From NCBI GenBank assembly GCA_907163375.1, contig CAJQUW010015353.1:105449-169448 (forward strand): a stretch of DNA of 64,000 nt, in the 5' to 3' direction. Every line of letters starts with the position of its first letter. The first letter of the stretch is position 1. The stretch is from Prostheceraeus crozeri. Taxonomy: Eukaryota > Platyhelminthes > Polycladida > Euryleptidae. Below the pieces are notes generated by a model. That model was not told where the DNA came from, did not search any database, and was given only the letters and a program-made list of their open reading frames with translations. The translations under genes were made by a program, and so were the position numbers. Below, one piece after another: positions 21,628 through 34,896 of this stretch.

Positions 21628-23090
21628 GGAAGCCCATGCAAAACGGGTCCACCCTAGGCAAGATGGGGTCGGCTCGATTTGTCTCAGTTTTTAAATCCTT
21701 TTTCGCGACTATCATATCGGCGTGTATAAATAAGCGATCAATCATAGCAGTCTTCACACAGAAGCCTTGACGACGATAACCATCGTACTCGATATGCTAG
21801 CTTATTTCAATGTTCATTTTTCCCACTAATCTTGAATAAGAATGACGGATGTAAACCAATGAGGGAATTCCTCCTGCAATAATATCTGGAGTAGGATATT
21901 AAGCTGGACCATAACGTTGTAGTATTAAACTCTAAATTAAGTACTTATCATAGTGTAAGTATGATAGGATTATCTCATTATATCGATTAAAAATGCGTTT
22001 TCTTTAAAGACTATGAGGAAAAAATGGGCAAAACGGGTCATAAGCGGTTAGGGGTAAAATGATGACACTGGACCTGTTCTGCCCCTCTATTCGGAAAATA
22101 TCAAGTTTATCAAATGATAGGGATAAATGTTAAAATTTGTTTTTGAGGTATGGTTCTCAATAGAGACGATATGAGCGCATAATCATACTTGAAATACCAC
22201 TCAAAAAGATATTCAATTTAGATTTTGAACAACTTATTCCAGCTTAGACAAACGGCACAAATTCCTTGTAACACATCTATAACTCATCAAATTCTGCTAG
22301 GCTGCTTTTTGTAGATAGAAAAATATACTTTAATGAAGGACATTAGAATTGATTAAGCCTGGCATAAAGATAAATGAAATGAGCATGGGACTACAATAAA
22401 TTGAATTTTACTTTTTGATATCTCAGGCGATGGTTTATAATTACAAAGATGAAGAAGAATGTTCAACGGCGTGAAGCATACACCAAAGAAGTATTGATCA
22501 GGCTTTGTTACATGAGATAAATGATAGCGATTGTGATATACTGCAAAATCTAATTAATAACAGTGTTAAACGAAAAGTAGTTTTCCGTCTGTGTGGTGCA
22601 TATAATACTTTTTAAATACAATAATCTGAGAGGCCTATATGGAATAGCCTAGGCACACCTCACCGGTGTGGCATACTATAACATTTACATGTGCGGTTAT
22701 AAGCGTTTATAATGACGGTAATATAAAATGCAATTTCCATATCCTATTCGAGTTAAATGATGCGGTATCGCAGTCGCGCACAATATATTAACAGTGTAGA
22801 GGTAAACAGTCCTTCAAATACTGACCCGTTTTGCCTTGTAAAGTAAATGAGGCTCCCGTCTTACCAGCGGCTCTGAATGGCAAAATGGGTCAAGTGGAAT
22901 CACTTGGATTTTTTCATTGTAGTTCTTAACTTATTGTATGTTTTGTATGTAAAATTTCAACCGTTTGCAACTACATTTACATATAATAACACAAGGTTTT
23001 AATCTTATCTGTGATATTAAAGTATTATAAGACAAAGAATTAATTTTAGAGATGAAAAACGTTAGGTGACCCGTTTTTCCTGGGCTTCCC
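21628..23090. mobile_element. Non-autonomous TIR element, 1.46 kb, with internal copies of its end motif
   Basis: The left end ggaagcccatgcaaaacggg (21,628 on) and the right end, ending ctgggcttccc at 23,090, are inverted repeats of about 25 bases sharing ggaagccca...aaacgggtc. Both are flanked by TA (21,626-21,627 and 23,091-23,092), the expected target duplication of a Tc1/mariner-type insertion. The inner part of the end, gcaaaacgggtca, recurs at about 22,026-22,040, and again in altered or inverted form at about 22,823-22,840 and 22,879-22,897. No transposase frame is seen. TA duplication alone does not fix the superfamily. Confidence 0.7.
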
Positions 23091-23322
23091 TAATACTAAT
23101 TAAGCAAGCTTACTTTTGAGCAAGGAGATGCGTTTAAATATAAAATGCATTATTCACTGCCACAGTATTAAACATTTTTTATCACGATTCAAATTATTTA
23201 CTTAAACCCACCATCACTTACCCGAGAAAGCGTCTGAAAGCCGCAATCGTGCATCATATTTCAATTTACCACAGCCATCATGATAAAGCGTCTGACGACA
23301 TGTAATCACAGTCACAATTTCG

Positions 23323-23490
23323 AAAACACTTACTTAATCAGTCATAATCATAATCAAAGCCTATGGACCGCCCTTAATCATAATCACAATTATAATCACA
23401 TTCTTCAACACTTAAATCAATCATAATCAAATATTTGAACACTTTAATCATAATCTCAATCATAATCAACATTATTGAATATTGGCTAAT
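23323..23490. repeat. AATCA-rich low-complexity stretch, right
   Basis: Repeated aatcataatca and cataatcaa words. It pairs with 21,119-21,330; the TIR element lies between them. Confidence 0.6.
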
Positions 23491-26060
23491 CGTTCCCGAT
23501 CTACATGAGACGTCTGAATCAGCAAATTCTGAAAAATTTTAATTTCATTTCCGCAGCACTACTGCTTTATATTTAACATTTTTAAAGGTGTGAAGCTTCA
23601 ACGAACAATATTGTCCTTTTTCTAATCGGCTAAAATCAGGATGAAACTGTCTGCTGGTTTTGTTTCCTTTCAGATCAAGTTAGACATGTTATGATTATCT
23701 TGGTGCATTGAACACATGTCACTTAATATCTATACCGATATTGCTATATGTGAGTGATAAAATAACTTACGCAGGGAGAATGAAATCGAATGGGTTGAGT
23801 GATGCTCGGATGAAGCATTTATGTAACACGGACTTCATGTCCATGATCAACAACAACAGCTTCTCAATCCCGGTCGAACTCTGCTCATTTGAAGGAAGTA
23901 TAGCGACATTGACAGTTGTACTTTTCGATTGATCTGTTTGCTCAATACTGCGTGTATTCTCTTGCCGGTAATAATGAATTGGCGATGTCCAGTGTATTGA
24001 ACATTAAGTTCTTGTTCAGTCTGTGATATTCAGATGCTGTTTCCCACAAAGTAAATAAGTCCGACCTTATTCACAGAACATTGAATTCAATAGTCTTCAA
24101 TCACACCTACTTACCTATTTTTAGAATATGTCAATGGTCTTTGTTGGTGGTATCAACATGACCATCTAGCAGACACTTGTTTGAAAGACATATTTATTCA
24201 TTTGCACTGAATGAATTTGAAGTTTCTTCTGAGATTCAATCGCTCTCTAATTATTAAAGTAGCCTATGATTTCAACATGACATTACAACGCCGACTTTAC
24301 ATGCCCTACTTTATGGCAAAGTACGTAGAATAAATCATAAGTGATTCAAAATACTAATAAAACTCTTGGCAGTACATTGACAGCAACATAATTTCAACTA
24401 TATTTCATAATAAAAGATTTTGATATTTGCCAATGCAAGTACTCAATAACCATGGCAAATAACTCTGATTTCATTCATTGAATAAGTTATGTAATATTTG
24501 CGTTTAAGCAAGCAGACTGGTTGCGGTGTAAACACAATCCAAAATTCGTGTAAATTAAATAAGTCTTTAATTAATTCTCTATAGAATTCCATGCATCTTC
24601 ATCATCAATTATGTTGCAAACCACAAACGTTTAGTTTGCCCAAAGCAAATATAAGTTATTCTCAGATACAAACGAGGTAATTCTGCAAGTGTCGGAAATT
24701 ATTTGAGCAGTCTTGCAATGAGTAAATTCAATGTTGCATCAGAAAACAGAGCTGGATGCGAATCGAAAGTTGCCAACACCCTTGCGATCTTAGTGCAAAA
24801 ATTCGTAGGTTGTATACACTTCGTCCAAAGTCAAGAAAGTGCGCGAGCAATACTTTGCTGAAATATCAGGCTTGCCGTGGGAGCGGGATTTCCCATGCGA
24901 TAGGAATGGCAATTTCAGCTATGGGAATTCCTATAAAAGTGCGATTAGCTATAACAGAGCTTATTATTCTTCCTTGCATCTGTTGCGCGATTCCATAGTT
25001 ACATAATAGTTATGCAAGATATGATCATAATATCATTCTTCATTTCTGAAGAAAATAATGCATGTAGCAGAGCTTTTCAGGTTTTGAAGTTAATTGAGCA
25101 ATAGAAATTAAGATGATGTTTGCCTAACGCTTGTAGGTAGTTTCATCATGTTTGCTAAGTGATATTAAATTTCTAATTTTTATTATAGGAATCAGAATTT
25201 GTGATAAAATGTACATGTAAGATAAAATGAAAACATGCCTGGATGAAACTTCTGTACTTGATCCGCGCACATTTTCAAACACGGATAAATGTACTTAAGC
25301 CAACTGTATTGACCAGTTTCCATGCAAGTTGATTAGGCCGCGGCATCGTATGAGCAATATGCTGTAATGTACACTAGAATTACACATGTACCAATACAAC
25401 TGTATAGACCACTTTGGTATAGGACAAAATACTGTTGACGATCCATTTAATAGCGCTGCAATTGCTACAAGCAGGCATCCCCTCGTATCGGTTAGTGGGA
25501 ATATTTCATGAAGGGACGTATGTGTATTAGGCCCATCATGCTTATATTAGGCTGGCTTTATGCATCGACGGTGTTATTAGCTATTTTTGCAAGCTATTTT
25601 AGGCCTGACTAGTTGAGAGCAGATACCCGTAAAAAGGCATTTTATGATTTAGTATTCGAAGTGCAAGTTAAATGCATAGATAGTAGTCTGATACCATGGA
25701 TTGTAGGTAGAGCCCTTTTATTTAATGATCTAATAACATGCATGATGCGTTAAAGTTGCAAGTTCCATGGAATTTTTGTATGCTTGATTTATGCTTATCA
25801 TGCATGCACAGTACACGATAGCGTAATGGTGTAGAATGTCCCCTATCCTGTCGGCTATGGGTTTCAGACATCTAAGCTTATCAAAGACATATTTGGCTTG
25901 TGGGAAATAATCGTAAATTTTGAAAAATTCTGTGGGAATAGGATTTCCCACGAGAATTCGCATTGGAAGCCTGTGGGATGTGTGGCAAGTCTGTGAAAAT
26001 ATCATCTCGCATTCTTGATTCATTGGACATCACTTCGATTGCATCTGCATGCTAGCCTAG
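23491..26060. other. AT-rich spacer
   Basis: Chance frames only. The words gggatttcccatgcgat (24,886) and aggatttcccacgagaat (25,933) are weakly alike. No element ends or coding motifs found. Confidence 0.45.
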
Positions 26061-26090
26061 TACGAGGGATGTTCAAAAAGTTCGAGCCAA
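26061..26090 (+). repeat. mariner TIR, 3' end of the transposase side
   Basis: Starts TA then cgagggatgttcaaaaag and ttcgagccaa. It matches the complement of the right TIR with four substitutions and one indel. Confidence 0.85.
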
Positions 26091-27556
26091 AAGTGTAAAT
26101 CAACAATTATTTTTGATTTCAACAATATACATGTACTGTGCCTATAATTCCATATTATTAAGAGCTGAAATATGAAAAGGAAAGTCATTTTTCCACAGTC
26201 TCCATTCTTCATTACACATTTTTCAGCTCGATGACGCCATGTTCGAAACGCACCCTCGAAGAAATCCATCGGTTTCTCGGCGAGAGCATCCTCGAAGGCT
26301 GCCTTCAATTCTCTGACATCTTTGAATCGCCTGCCTTTCATTTGTCGTTTGATTTGTGGGAATAGATGGAAATCACACGGGGATAAATCAGGACTGTATG
26401 GGGGATGAGGCAAGATTTCAAATCCATGCTGAGAGAGGGCTGTGACACATTGACGGCTTCTGTGAGCGGGGCATTGTCATGGTGAAAAAGGATTCCACGA
26501 GAAAGCTTCCCCGTCTGAACCGTCTCAGAGACTGTCGCAAGTTGGAGAGGGCAGTTATGTATCGGGATGTGGTCACTGTTTCTCCCTGATTTAGGTATTC
26601 AATGTGGATGACACCTTGTCCGTCGTAGAACACAATGGCCATTACTTTGGTTCTGATGGACTTCTGCATCAAAGGTTTTATCGGAGATGTTCCTTTGACT
26701 CGCCATTCCATGCTCATTTGCTTGGTGGCCGGATCGTAACCGTATAGCCATGTTTATCACCGGTTACAATTCTCGAAACGAACTCTTAGAGACCGGATTG
26801 CGGTCGAACATGTTTAAAGGTGATTGCAATAGCTCGATTCTTGTCTCGCGATGTAGCGAAGTCAATAGCCTCGGCACCCATCTCGCGCTAACTTTCGACA
26901 TGTTCAGATGTTCGTGCACCAGAGAATAGTGAAAACGGACCCCATACTGACGATTGGTTGCTCTGGACGATAACTCGATAGTAGTGATCTTAGGATCCTT
27001 CACTGACCATGTGCTCCACGAATTTTCATCGACTTGGTCTTGTGTCGTGGATGTTGATGGCCGACCATCTCGGTGATCATCTTCGGTTGATTCTCGACCC
27101 TACCTTGAATACGCTTGACCCACTTCCTTACAGTGCGTACTAAGTGTGCCATTGCTTCAATCTCCACTAGACCTGCCAACTAGGTCCGACCGATTAAGCT
27201 CCTCGATGCTTTTGCCCAAGCACGACGCCGGAACGTAGAATATTTCAACGACTGGTATCTTCTGTTCCTACCATGATTTGAAAATGGAAAGTTAGCATGC
27301 CACAATTGCATCAACAACAACATTTGACAATTAAGAGTTAGTAAACAATTTGCATCAATGATCAGCACTCATCAATCATGAAGTAAACCCGAAAATCGGT
27401 GAATAGAACCCTTCAGCAAAGGTCACAGTGCTACAAAGGCCAATGGAGCGCATATCTACAATTACGTCAGTACATGCATCAATAGCGACGTAAACGCGAG
27501 CAACTCTATTGAATGGATGAATTAGTCTTGGCACGAACTTTTTTGAACGTCCTCCG
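26063..27556 (-). mobile_element. mariner element with both TIRs and TA duplication
   Basis: Inverted ends at 26,061-26,090 (tacgagggatgttcaaaaag and on) and 27,527-27,558 share ggaygttcaaaaa(a)gttcgwgccaa with few differences and are bounded by TA on both sides. The transposase lies between them on the reverse strand. The length of about 1.49 kb is somewhat above the usual 1.3 kb. Confidence 0.88.
26170..27080 (-). pseudogene. mariner transposase, broken
   Basis: DNA-binding linker words DPKITTIELSSR and then LVHEHLNMSKVSARWVPRLL appear at 27,003-26,850. They are followed by the catalytic core: TGDK and TWLYGYDPATKQMSMEWR around 26,765-26,700 (first Asp in TGD), KVMAIVFYDGQGVIHIEYL, a second-Asp region near 26,480 (HHDNAP read across frames), and HPPYSPDLSPCDFHLFP near 26,410-26,360 with the third Asp. 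This is the D,D34D mariner pattern. At least three frameshifts break the gene: near 26,757 (one base missing after TGDK), near 26,480 and near 26,415. The N-terminal part is also damaged. The sense strand points away from the right-hand end, as expected. Confidence 0.85.
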
Positions 27557-27558
27557 TA
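27527..27558 (-). repeat. mariner TIR, 5' side
   Basis: Reads cttggcacgaacttttttga then acgtcctccgta; complement of the left TIR. The closing TA is the target duplication. Confidence 0.85.
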
Positions 27559-29780
27559 GTTGCTCGATACACAGTCGTAATTATTTTCGATATCGATTCG
27601 ATGTTAAATGAAGGTCAATAATACAAGCAATTTTTACTCATCGAATTTTGGCCCTTCTCTTGACACTTAATCAATATAAATGAAACAAATGAAATTTATG
27701 AAGTTATCATGTAAGATACCTAAATATGCAACTTCCTGTTAAAAATTATAAAATATAAATATTTGATCTTGTAGATTTATGCGATAATGACTTCTGTGCT
27801 TTAAATTCTGCATAGACGAAAGAAATTTTTTGTCTTCATTATCAAAAGATCAGTTCTGAAGTTCAATCCCTCAGTTGGTGCATCTCTTTCGTCTCGTCAG
27901 AATACCATCCTGTTCAAGAGGGTAGAAATTCCATGCTATATGTTAGATATAACCTCATCGACGCTGTCACTCTTGCTATATTATTTTGAAACCTTCTGCT
28001 ATGGCCAAAAAGTTACATATCCAATTATGATATTCGAGTGGCCAAGCTATTAGAGTTTATTGTTAATTGAACATCGATGCGGTAGTGTTTAGGCCGTCAC
28101 TTTTTCCCATATGTATGCTTTTTATATTTTTGATAGCAATATCATATCATTTTATTCACGATGTATTCTTCCGTAATATTCACTTTTTCAAGCTACTTTT
28201 TTTGCTGAAATTTCAGCTATACTCTCTTTTCACCTTCTGTTGTTTTACATCGTCCAAACTATATTAGATAGACTAATCTTTTGTGTTGATAACTGGATTA
28301 TATTGCAGGAAAATAAGTATTAGGCATTGTCGCATCGGATTTTGTATGAATGGTCGTCCACCGAGTTGATTTTAATGCACACAAGACGGCCCTCCTCGCT
28401 TTACATTCCATCTATTTATTTAATACATAGGCCAACTTATTGCATAAATGACTATAAACAAAGTCTATTATGAGAATTTGCATGTTGACTTTAGTCATAA
28501 ATTTTTGTAGCAGAGGATGCAAAGTCAATACAGAGAGTTGTCGATTGCGGTATGCAAAAAGTCAAAGTATTTGAAAACTGTTTATTATACATGGAAAATA
28601 ACATTGAAGTATGTGTACTATTGATCCTCGAAATAGGTTTCAATTCAGTACATATCCATCAGATACAGTCGCAAATGATTCTATATAGAAATATTTTACT
28701 GTAATACCACAACAAAGGATTTTAAATAAAAAACCGTCCTTTCAGTCGGATTAACTGAAGCATTTTTCAGATAATTTGATTGTCTCAAATGCGCGAGGCT
28801 TGAGAGCTGTTGATAAAGTGGCCCCCTTCCTTTTTGACTTGAAAGCAGACAACAATGAGATATCTAAGTAATGTACTTTTTAGCTTTTGTTTCATTGAGC
28901 TTGTGTACTTCTTAATTAAGAAGTTGTCATGTTTTGTTCTGATGAAACCACTTTGGCTCAGACGCTTCCATTAGCTTTCGTCACTGACATTTATATCGCA
29001 AAACAATTTTTTACATACCATCCCTTTGCAAACCCCAGGAGATGTTTTATTTTCTTGTTTTTCATTATCAAAGAAATAATTGCCGATGAAATTCCAATCA
29101 AATTTTCATGTTTTTGTCGTTTTTTAGCTCGAGAATGATTTTGAGTAGTGACAAAAATGATAACAATTTCCGATAAGCTAATTATTCAGCATAACTTAAA
29201 TTCAATAGTAATAATTATGTACAGGAATTTTTTAGACTTAGAAAAAATCAATCTGACAATAAATTCTCATTCATTTTTAATGATCTTCCATTAGAGAAAA
29301 ACAAAAACAATAAAACGAAAGATGTTGATTATATCATTGCAGAAAGTGTAGTCATTTTAAACATAATCAGCTGTCAGTGACATCACAGAGCTGGAACCTG
29401 TCTGCCGAACTATTTGAATGTCTGCCTCAATCAACTAAACTTGCTCATACCTTCGAAGCTGGCACAGACAAAGAAGGCAAAGATTTCAAAATATGCCGTC
29501 ATAAAGAGAAGAAATGAGAATCGACATTATACTCAAATATTAGAGTAGGGAATATTTAGAGAGTATTTATTTAACAAAATACCCGCCCCCCCACCACAAA
29601 CAAGCTAATGAAATTCCGCCTAATAACCGGCGTTGTTTTGTATAATTTTTGCTTCAAAAATACTTCTGCATCATAAATTAAGGAATCGTGTCGAAATCAT
29701 AATAATATGAAGAAACATTTTGTTGGCTGCCATCGTTTTAGTGATAAAGATAAGAGAAAACGATGTTATTTGTGCAAAGG
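27559..29780. other. AT-rich spacer
   Basis: Chance frames only (up to 69 codons). A run of C with single A at 29,583-29,595 is noted. No element found. Confidence 0.45.
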
Positions 29781-29785
29781 AAAGG

Positions 29786-29912
29786 ATAGGAGGGGGGCAA
29801 AGTAAACCAAAAGAGGGCCCTCCTTCGTCGGGCCCTTCGCCGATTCTCTTTCGGTCGCCTGCGGGTCGGGCAACACCTCGGGGGGGGGGACGCCGCCTGC
29901 CTCCCTGCATTA
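29786..29912. other. GC-rich pocket
   Basis: Within very AT-rich DNA, about 120 bases are G+C-rich, with runs of G at both ends (aggaggggggc and tcgggggggggacgcc) and a ggccctcc...gggccct inverted word. No gene or RNA could be recognised. Similar G runs occur in the repeat blocks at 811-973 and 58,423-58,705. Confidence 0.45.
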
Positions 29913-32302
29913 AAAGAAAATTAAAGTCATTATAAAATTAGGTGAATAAGTGGAAGACTCAACTTCCACTACTGCCAACAGGCCGCAATGATGCTATCAT
30001 TGTCGCTTCGCCTCGAAGAAATGGTAGCAACATTGGATAGCGAGCGGGAACAGCTGCTTGAAATAGGAGGTTTTCTGCTTAGTGCGATCGATGGTATGCA
30101 TGGCACGTGATCGCATGGACTTGTAACACGCGCTAGCAGGTGCTACTCCCTCTGCTTTCCTTGCTTTCCCCTATTGCTCTCAGTTTCCCGGGGCGGATGG
30201 TAAGTGTATGTAGGACTTAGAATTTCCGGTGAGAGAAAAAACAGTGTTCAATTTTTGGAAGTCGACTCTTAGTCTTCAATCGTTACGCGCTCATTCAAGT
30301 ATGGCTTGTACGACGATCGATGGACGTACCTACAAGTCGATCTTCCCATCCATTGAGCTAAAGTTGGCCCGGCTAGTACTGACAATATATCGAAGCATGT
30401 GGCTTCTAAGAGACTTGTACGTGTATTAGCGCTGTTTGCACTTGCCTCTCTTTTTCCAAGGGGAATGAAACTAATAGCAAGCTTTCCTGATATGCTTTTT
30501 CCGGACAGAAACTTAGGATTGAGGAAGGAAGATTTATCATGAGCACAGGTGTTATGCTAGTTCATTTTTCCATTTACTTATTTCCCCCCGGAAAGTTAAA
30601 GGCTGTTATATTAATTTCTCGGGCCGGTAGATGAATTTTACAACATAATCACACCATACAGTTTCTCCATGCATTCAGTATCTCCTTGCCGGGGGGGAAC
30701 TGAGTCTATGCATTAATTTTCTCCTCGAGAAGATGATTTCGTGAAATGTTATTGACCATCAATGTGTACTTGATGGTCCATACAGAATAAGCTGACCATG
30801 CATTATTCAGTTTTTGTAGTGAGCAGCACGTGAAAATAATTAACATTCAACTTCATAGTAGTATAATGACGAGGGCACAATTGTGTCAATTGACACATAC
30901 TTTGTCTAAGTCACTGGAATTTGCTGGCAGGTTCATGGCGGAGACGTACTTGACAAATACTCAGGTATACCCAAGCGCAAAGCGCACGGATCGGACGAAG
31001 AATGTTCATTGCTTAGGTTCAGATGAGGTCTTCCGACTTAGCCATACCGGATTTTGGTTTATCTATAACCGCCAGCACATGTAGGTATTTGAAAACAAAG
31101 TTATATGCGACACAGACAACGAGAACAATGAGGAAATGAAGACATTTATCGGTGCATCGAGTACAAACTATTACAATTGAAACTCCATTGAATGTTTCCC
31201 CCATGCATCTCGTAGGAGCGTATATTGCAAAGATGTGTAGAGTTGTGGGGGTAACTCAATTGAATGCGCTTAACATTTTTGTTGAGCCTTGACTTTGTGC
31301 TTAGTTATCATTGTTCTAAATTTCCATCCTTGATCATTTCGCCGCGCGCTTAATTAACTTGACATTCTGGGGTTCGGAAAATATGACATTACCTATAGAG
31401 AAGTTATCCAGAAATCGACACGATAAGCTTTTTTCGTCATACACGCTTTATCAGATTATCATATCTGCATGAACCTTACCTCTCCTGAGTAACATCCAGC
31501 TCATAAAAAGAGATATTTGAATCATGCAGTTCCTGCATATTTAAAGATATTATTTATTTCTTATCTTTTTAAGACCACAAACATATTTGGTCAATGGCGA
31601 AGAATCATTATTATGGCCTGTGTATAAAATGAGTGCATGTATCACATTTTCTATATTTAAATGGACTACCCATACATCTTCTTGGAATTTCGGTTAACAA
31701 CCTCATAAGGCAAAATGAAGAATCATGCATGTATTTGATGCTAACTAATAAATTCTGCAACATGAATTTTGAAAAAATGGGCCGTTCGAGAATCGCCACT
31801 ACATTTGCACTAAAAATATAATAAAGAAAATAAAAGATTCTGAAACTAGCAATAATTCAACCCACAGTGTCTCTCGTGTAAACAGTTCCATGAGAGATAT
31901 GAAATAGGGAACTTAGACTCATTAATGAGTTAAATAGTAACAAGCTATTCATGAAATTCAACCAACCACTTACTCACAAGGAGGACACGGTCTATGCCCT
32001 TCCTGCATAGCCAAAAAATCATCGAGACAAGTTATGGGGCCATACTTAATTTGCTTCATTTGCACTAGGAAAGATATATGCTGCCGTAAATCGCTGCCTT
32101 TATACTGAATTTTCACGACGTGGCGCAAGGTCCTGCTGCGCCGTCCGTAAGCCAATGGCTACTAGTCATATGGCAATGCATCGATCGTAAGCTAAGTTAA
32201 AATATCGCACTGGGCGTAGCGCAGCAGAAATGTATGTGATTCACACCGGCCAAGTTCTTCACAGTAAGTCAAAGCTTTACCAGTGCACAGCGTTCTGGAC
32301 CA
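29913..32302. other. AT-rich spacer
   Basis: Chance frames only. A small hairpin gaccatca...tgatggtc lies near 30,752-30,776. No coding motif recognised. Confidence 0.4.
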
Positions 32303-32316
32303 CCCCCCCCCCCCCC
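32303..32316. repeat. Poly-C tract (14)
   Basis: Uninterrupted C run in AT-rich DNA. It is the first of several between 32.3 and 35.5 kb. Confidence 0.9.
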
Positions 32317-32968
32317 TATCGAGTAGGCAAATGTACAAGTTGGATAGGAGATGGCGACGATAGCTATGTTTTGTACTAATCTATTATATGAATTATAATG
32401 ATTATATGAATTATAAATTATCTCGAATAGTCAGAAATGCGGATTTAATATCCGTGTTATTAATAAACCTGGAGTCAATCTCTCTCGTCAATAAAATAAA
32501 ATAAAACGACATGTTCCAAACGCTCATGCTTGATTAACGATCCATCTGTTTGCTGTGCAAGAAATATCGTCTATAAAGGTCAATGTAAATTATGTGCTGA
32601 ATTTTGCATTGGGGTACTGCTCAACCATTTCATGATCGTGTATCAGAACATTGTCAACTAAGTTGTCGCACAAAATGTATTTTTGTATTGCATCTCGATG
32701 TCACGATAGCTCTACTAAAGATATTTTACTTTTTCTATTATAAGTAGACATGACGGTGTAATTAGATGTCGTAATATCAGAAGCTATGGCTATTCGTCAG
32801 TTGTGCCTTCTCTAAATGGTCGTGAAGAATTTAATGACTATGCTCTATTGATACTTTCTTCCTAAATTCGCGCACAAAGGATTAAAAGCATAAATTTGTA
32901 GTTCTTGAAACGCTGAATACAAAAATCAAATTCTTAAGTGTTACAGCCAGTCGTTCTCAGTTATAGGT

Positions 32969-33005
32969 CCCCCCCCCTCCCCCCCCCCCCCCCCCCCCCC
33001 CCCCC
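32969..33005. repeat. Poly-C tract (37, one T)
   Basis: C run with a single T near the left side. True length is uncertain, because such runs are usually misread. Confidence 0.9.
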
Positions 33006-33794
33006 AAGGGTAAAAGGATTCCCATTGGAATCCAATAGTAAAATTCAAGAAATATCTATGGATTGTGAACACTTAGCAATGTTCGCACATTTTCTTTTGC
33101 AGAAAAGAAACTATTTATCAGAAGGGCAGGAAGTGAAATTTGAAACATGAATGAGTTCAGAACATCAACTTCGATGTAAAAGTTGAAGTGAGTCACATGA
33201 TTCTGTATTTGATGTTTGAGAGCGCTCTATAAAGTGAGCAAATTTCATGTTTTGACTTAATTTTGGCGATTTTACTCCGGTCTGCGACCGTCGTTTTTCA
33301 TGTAGATAATGCTTTCAAATATTGGTTTGATATCCTTTACATAACAACCCTATCTACTGCTTGGATCTCTAGGATATTAGAGCTATATTCCTGCTGGACT
33401 CATTTTATCGATAAATGTACATCAAAAATTTAATGCCAATCTAATAAATAAAGCTCTATTTGTACTGTGTTACAATGCTCCAAGTCGGATAGAGCACTCG
33501 TTTGAATGATCTCTGATCAAAAGCACTCCGACTTCGTCCTCGTGCTTTCTTTTTCAGACATTATCCAAACTTGTGCCCTATCCTATACAGAAATCCATGC
33601 AGAAGTCCATGGAAATATCCAAATTCATTCATTTCCATTCGAGGCATTTAGCGCATGATGACGGCGTGAATTTCCATCAAATGTGTTTATAGCCTTACAC
33701 TACATCAATGGTGTCAAATTGTTGTTTGTTTTTCTAACTTACTACTCAAATCCCAATGACAGGCCTGGCGGACAAGAAAAGTTTGAATTTCGGC

Positions 33795-34210
33795 ATTCTT
33801 GTTTTTGTGTTTGGTTTGTTTTTTGTGTTTTTGTTGTTTTTGTGGTTTTTTTTTTTTGTTTTGTGGTTTTTGTTTTGAAATATAGTTCCAACAAACAACA
33901 CCGGCCCCCCCCCCCCCCCCCCCCACCCCTTCCTTATGGTGAAAAATATTGTTTTTTTTTTTTAAAAATTTTTTTTTTACCCCCCCCCCCCGGGGGTTTT
34001 TTTTTTTTTTTGGCTTTTTTTTTGGGTTTAGGGATTATTTTTTTTGAGGTTTTGGTGTTTGGTGGTTTTTTGTGTTTTTTTTTTTTTTGTTTTATTGTTT
34101 TTTTATTTTTTGGTTTTTTTTGGGTTGTTTGTGGGTTTATGGGTTGTGTTGGGTTTGTGGTTTTGGTTTTTTTTTTTTTATTGTTGTGTTTGTTTTTTTT
34201 TGTTTTGTAA
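33795..34210. repeat. T/G-only low-complexity stretch with C runs; probable sequence noise
   Basis: For about 400 bases the plus strand is almost only T and G (tttttgtgtttttgttgttt style), interrupted by a 20-C run at 33,905-33,924 and a C run joined to a G run at about 33,979-33,995. A 175-codon frame spans it, but its product is a string of F, V, L and C and has no value as a gene call. The most likely reading is poor consensus of a long read across a homopolymer. A real GT-rich satellite is the alternative. Confidence 0.7.
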
Positions 34211-34867
34211 AAACTATAGCATGACATATTATCATGTTCAAGATAATGCCACAACTCAAGCTTGATGAAATGCATAAATGGTTTAATGGTCCGTTCTAAT
34301 TCTCACGGCATTCAAAGTTTGTCAAAAACACTAAAAATTGTGCATTCATTTATGATATCCTCTGCACGGAAAAAGAATGAGTCAACTTATGGCAGCATCA
34401 AGAATGAAACATGGCCTTCGGGGTTGCTAAGTTATTATAGGCCCTAGAGAATTCTGCGCCATTTAATCAATACACAAGACAGAAATCGTGAAATATTGGT
34501 GTGAGGTGTTGCAAGTTATGGAGTATTACATTCCACCAAGCGAATTCCGCACAGAGTATCAACTCCAATGGACAGTGGCAGAGAACAGCCTGCTCTCAAT
34601 TAAGATGGAATTCGTCGATTGATCCTACAATAAGAAACAACAGCTTCTAATCCAAGCTTCCATTTTGCAAAATTTTTAAACAATTATTTTGATGAGTTTT
34701 ACGACACACTAACAGACCTTTTCCGTTGAACCCCAGGTCGTCAAACTATGTACATGTAATAGATAATGCATAGATTTGAGGTGATTATTTGCCATAATTA
34801 CCGAGAGCTGAAGGCTGGAATTTACAATTTTTTAAATTAATTTAAATCACTTTTTATGACATCTGCC

Positions 34868-34896
34868 CTGATGATAGCGACGTTTAGTCGTTGAAA
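34868..34896 (+). ncRNA. Second hammerhead-like core, degenerate
   Basis: CTGATGA (34,868-34,874), an AGCGAC-GTTTA-GTCGTT stem (34,876-34,892) and GAAA (34,893-34,896) are in the order of a hammerhead core. One extra T sits between CTGATGA and the stem, and no convincing helix I or III partner was found. It is therefore at best a decayed motif, possibly from the terminal region of a Penelope-like element. No coding part of such an element was seen nearby. Confidence 0.3.

Noticed and set aside
33683-34210. 175-codon plus-strand frame
   Set aside because: Its product is a run of F, V, L and C from a T/G-only stretch; no real protein looks like this, and the sequence is probably noisy.
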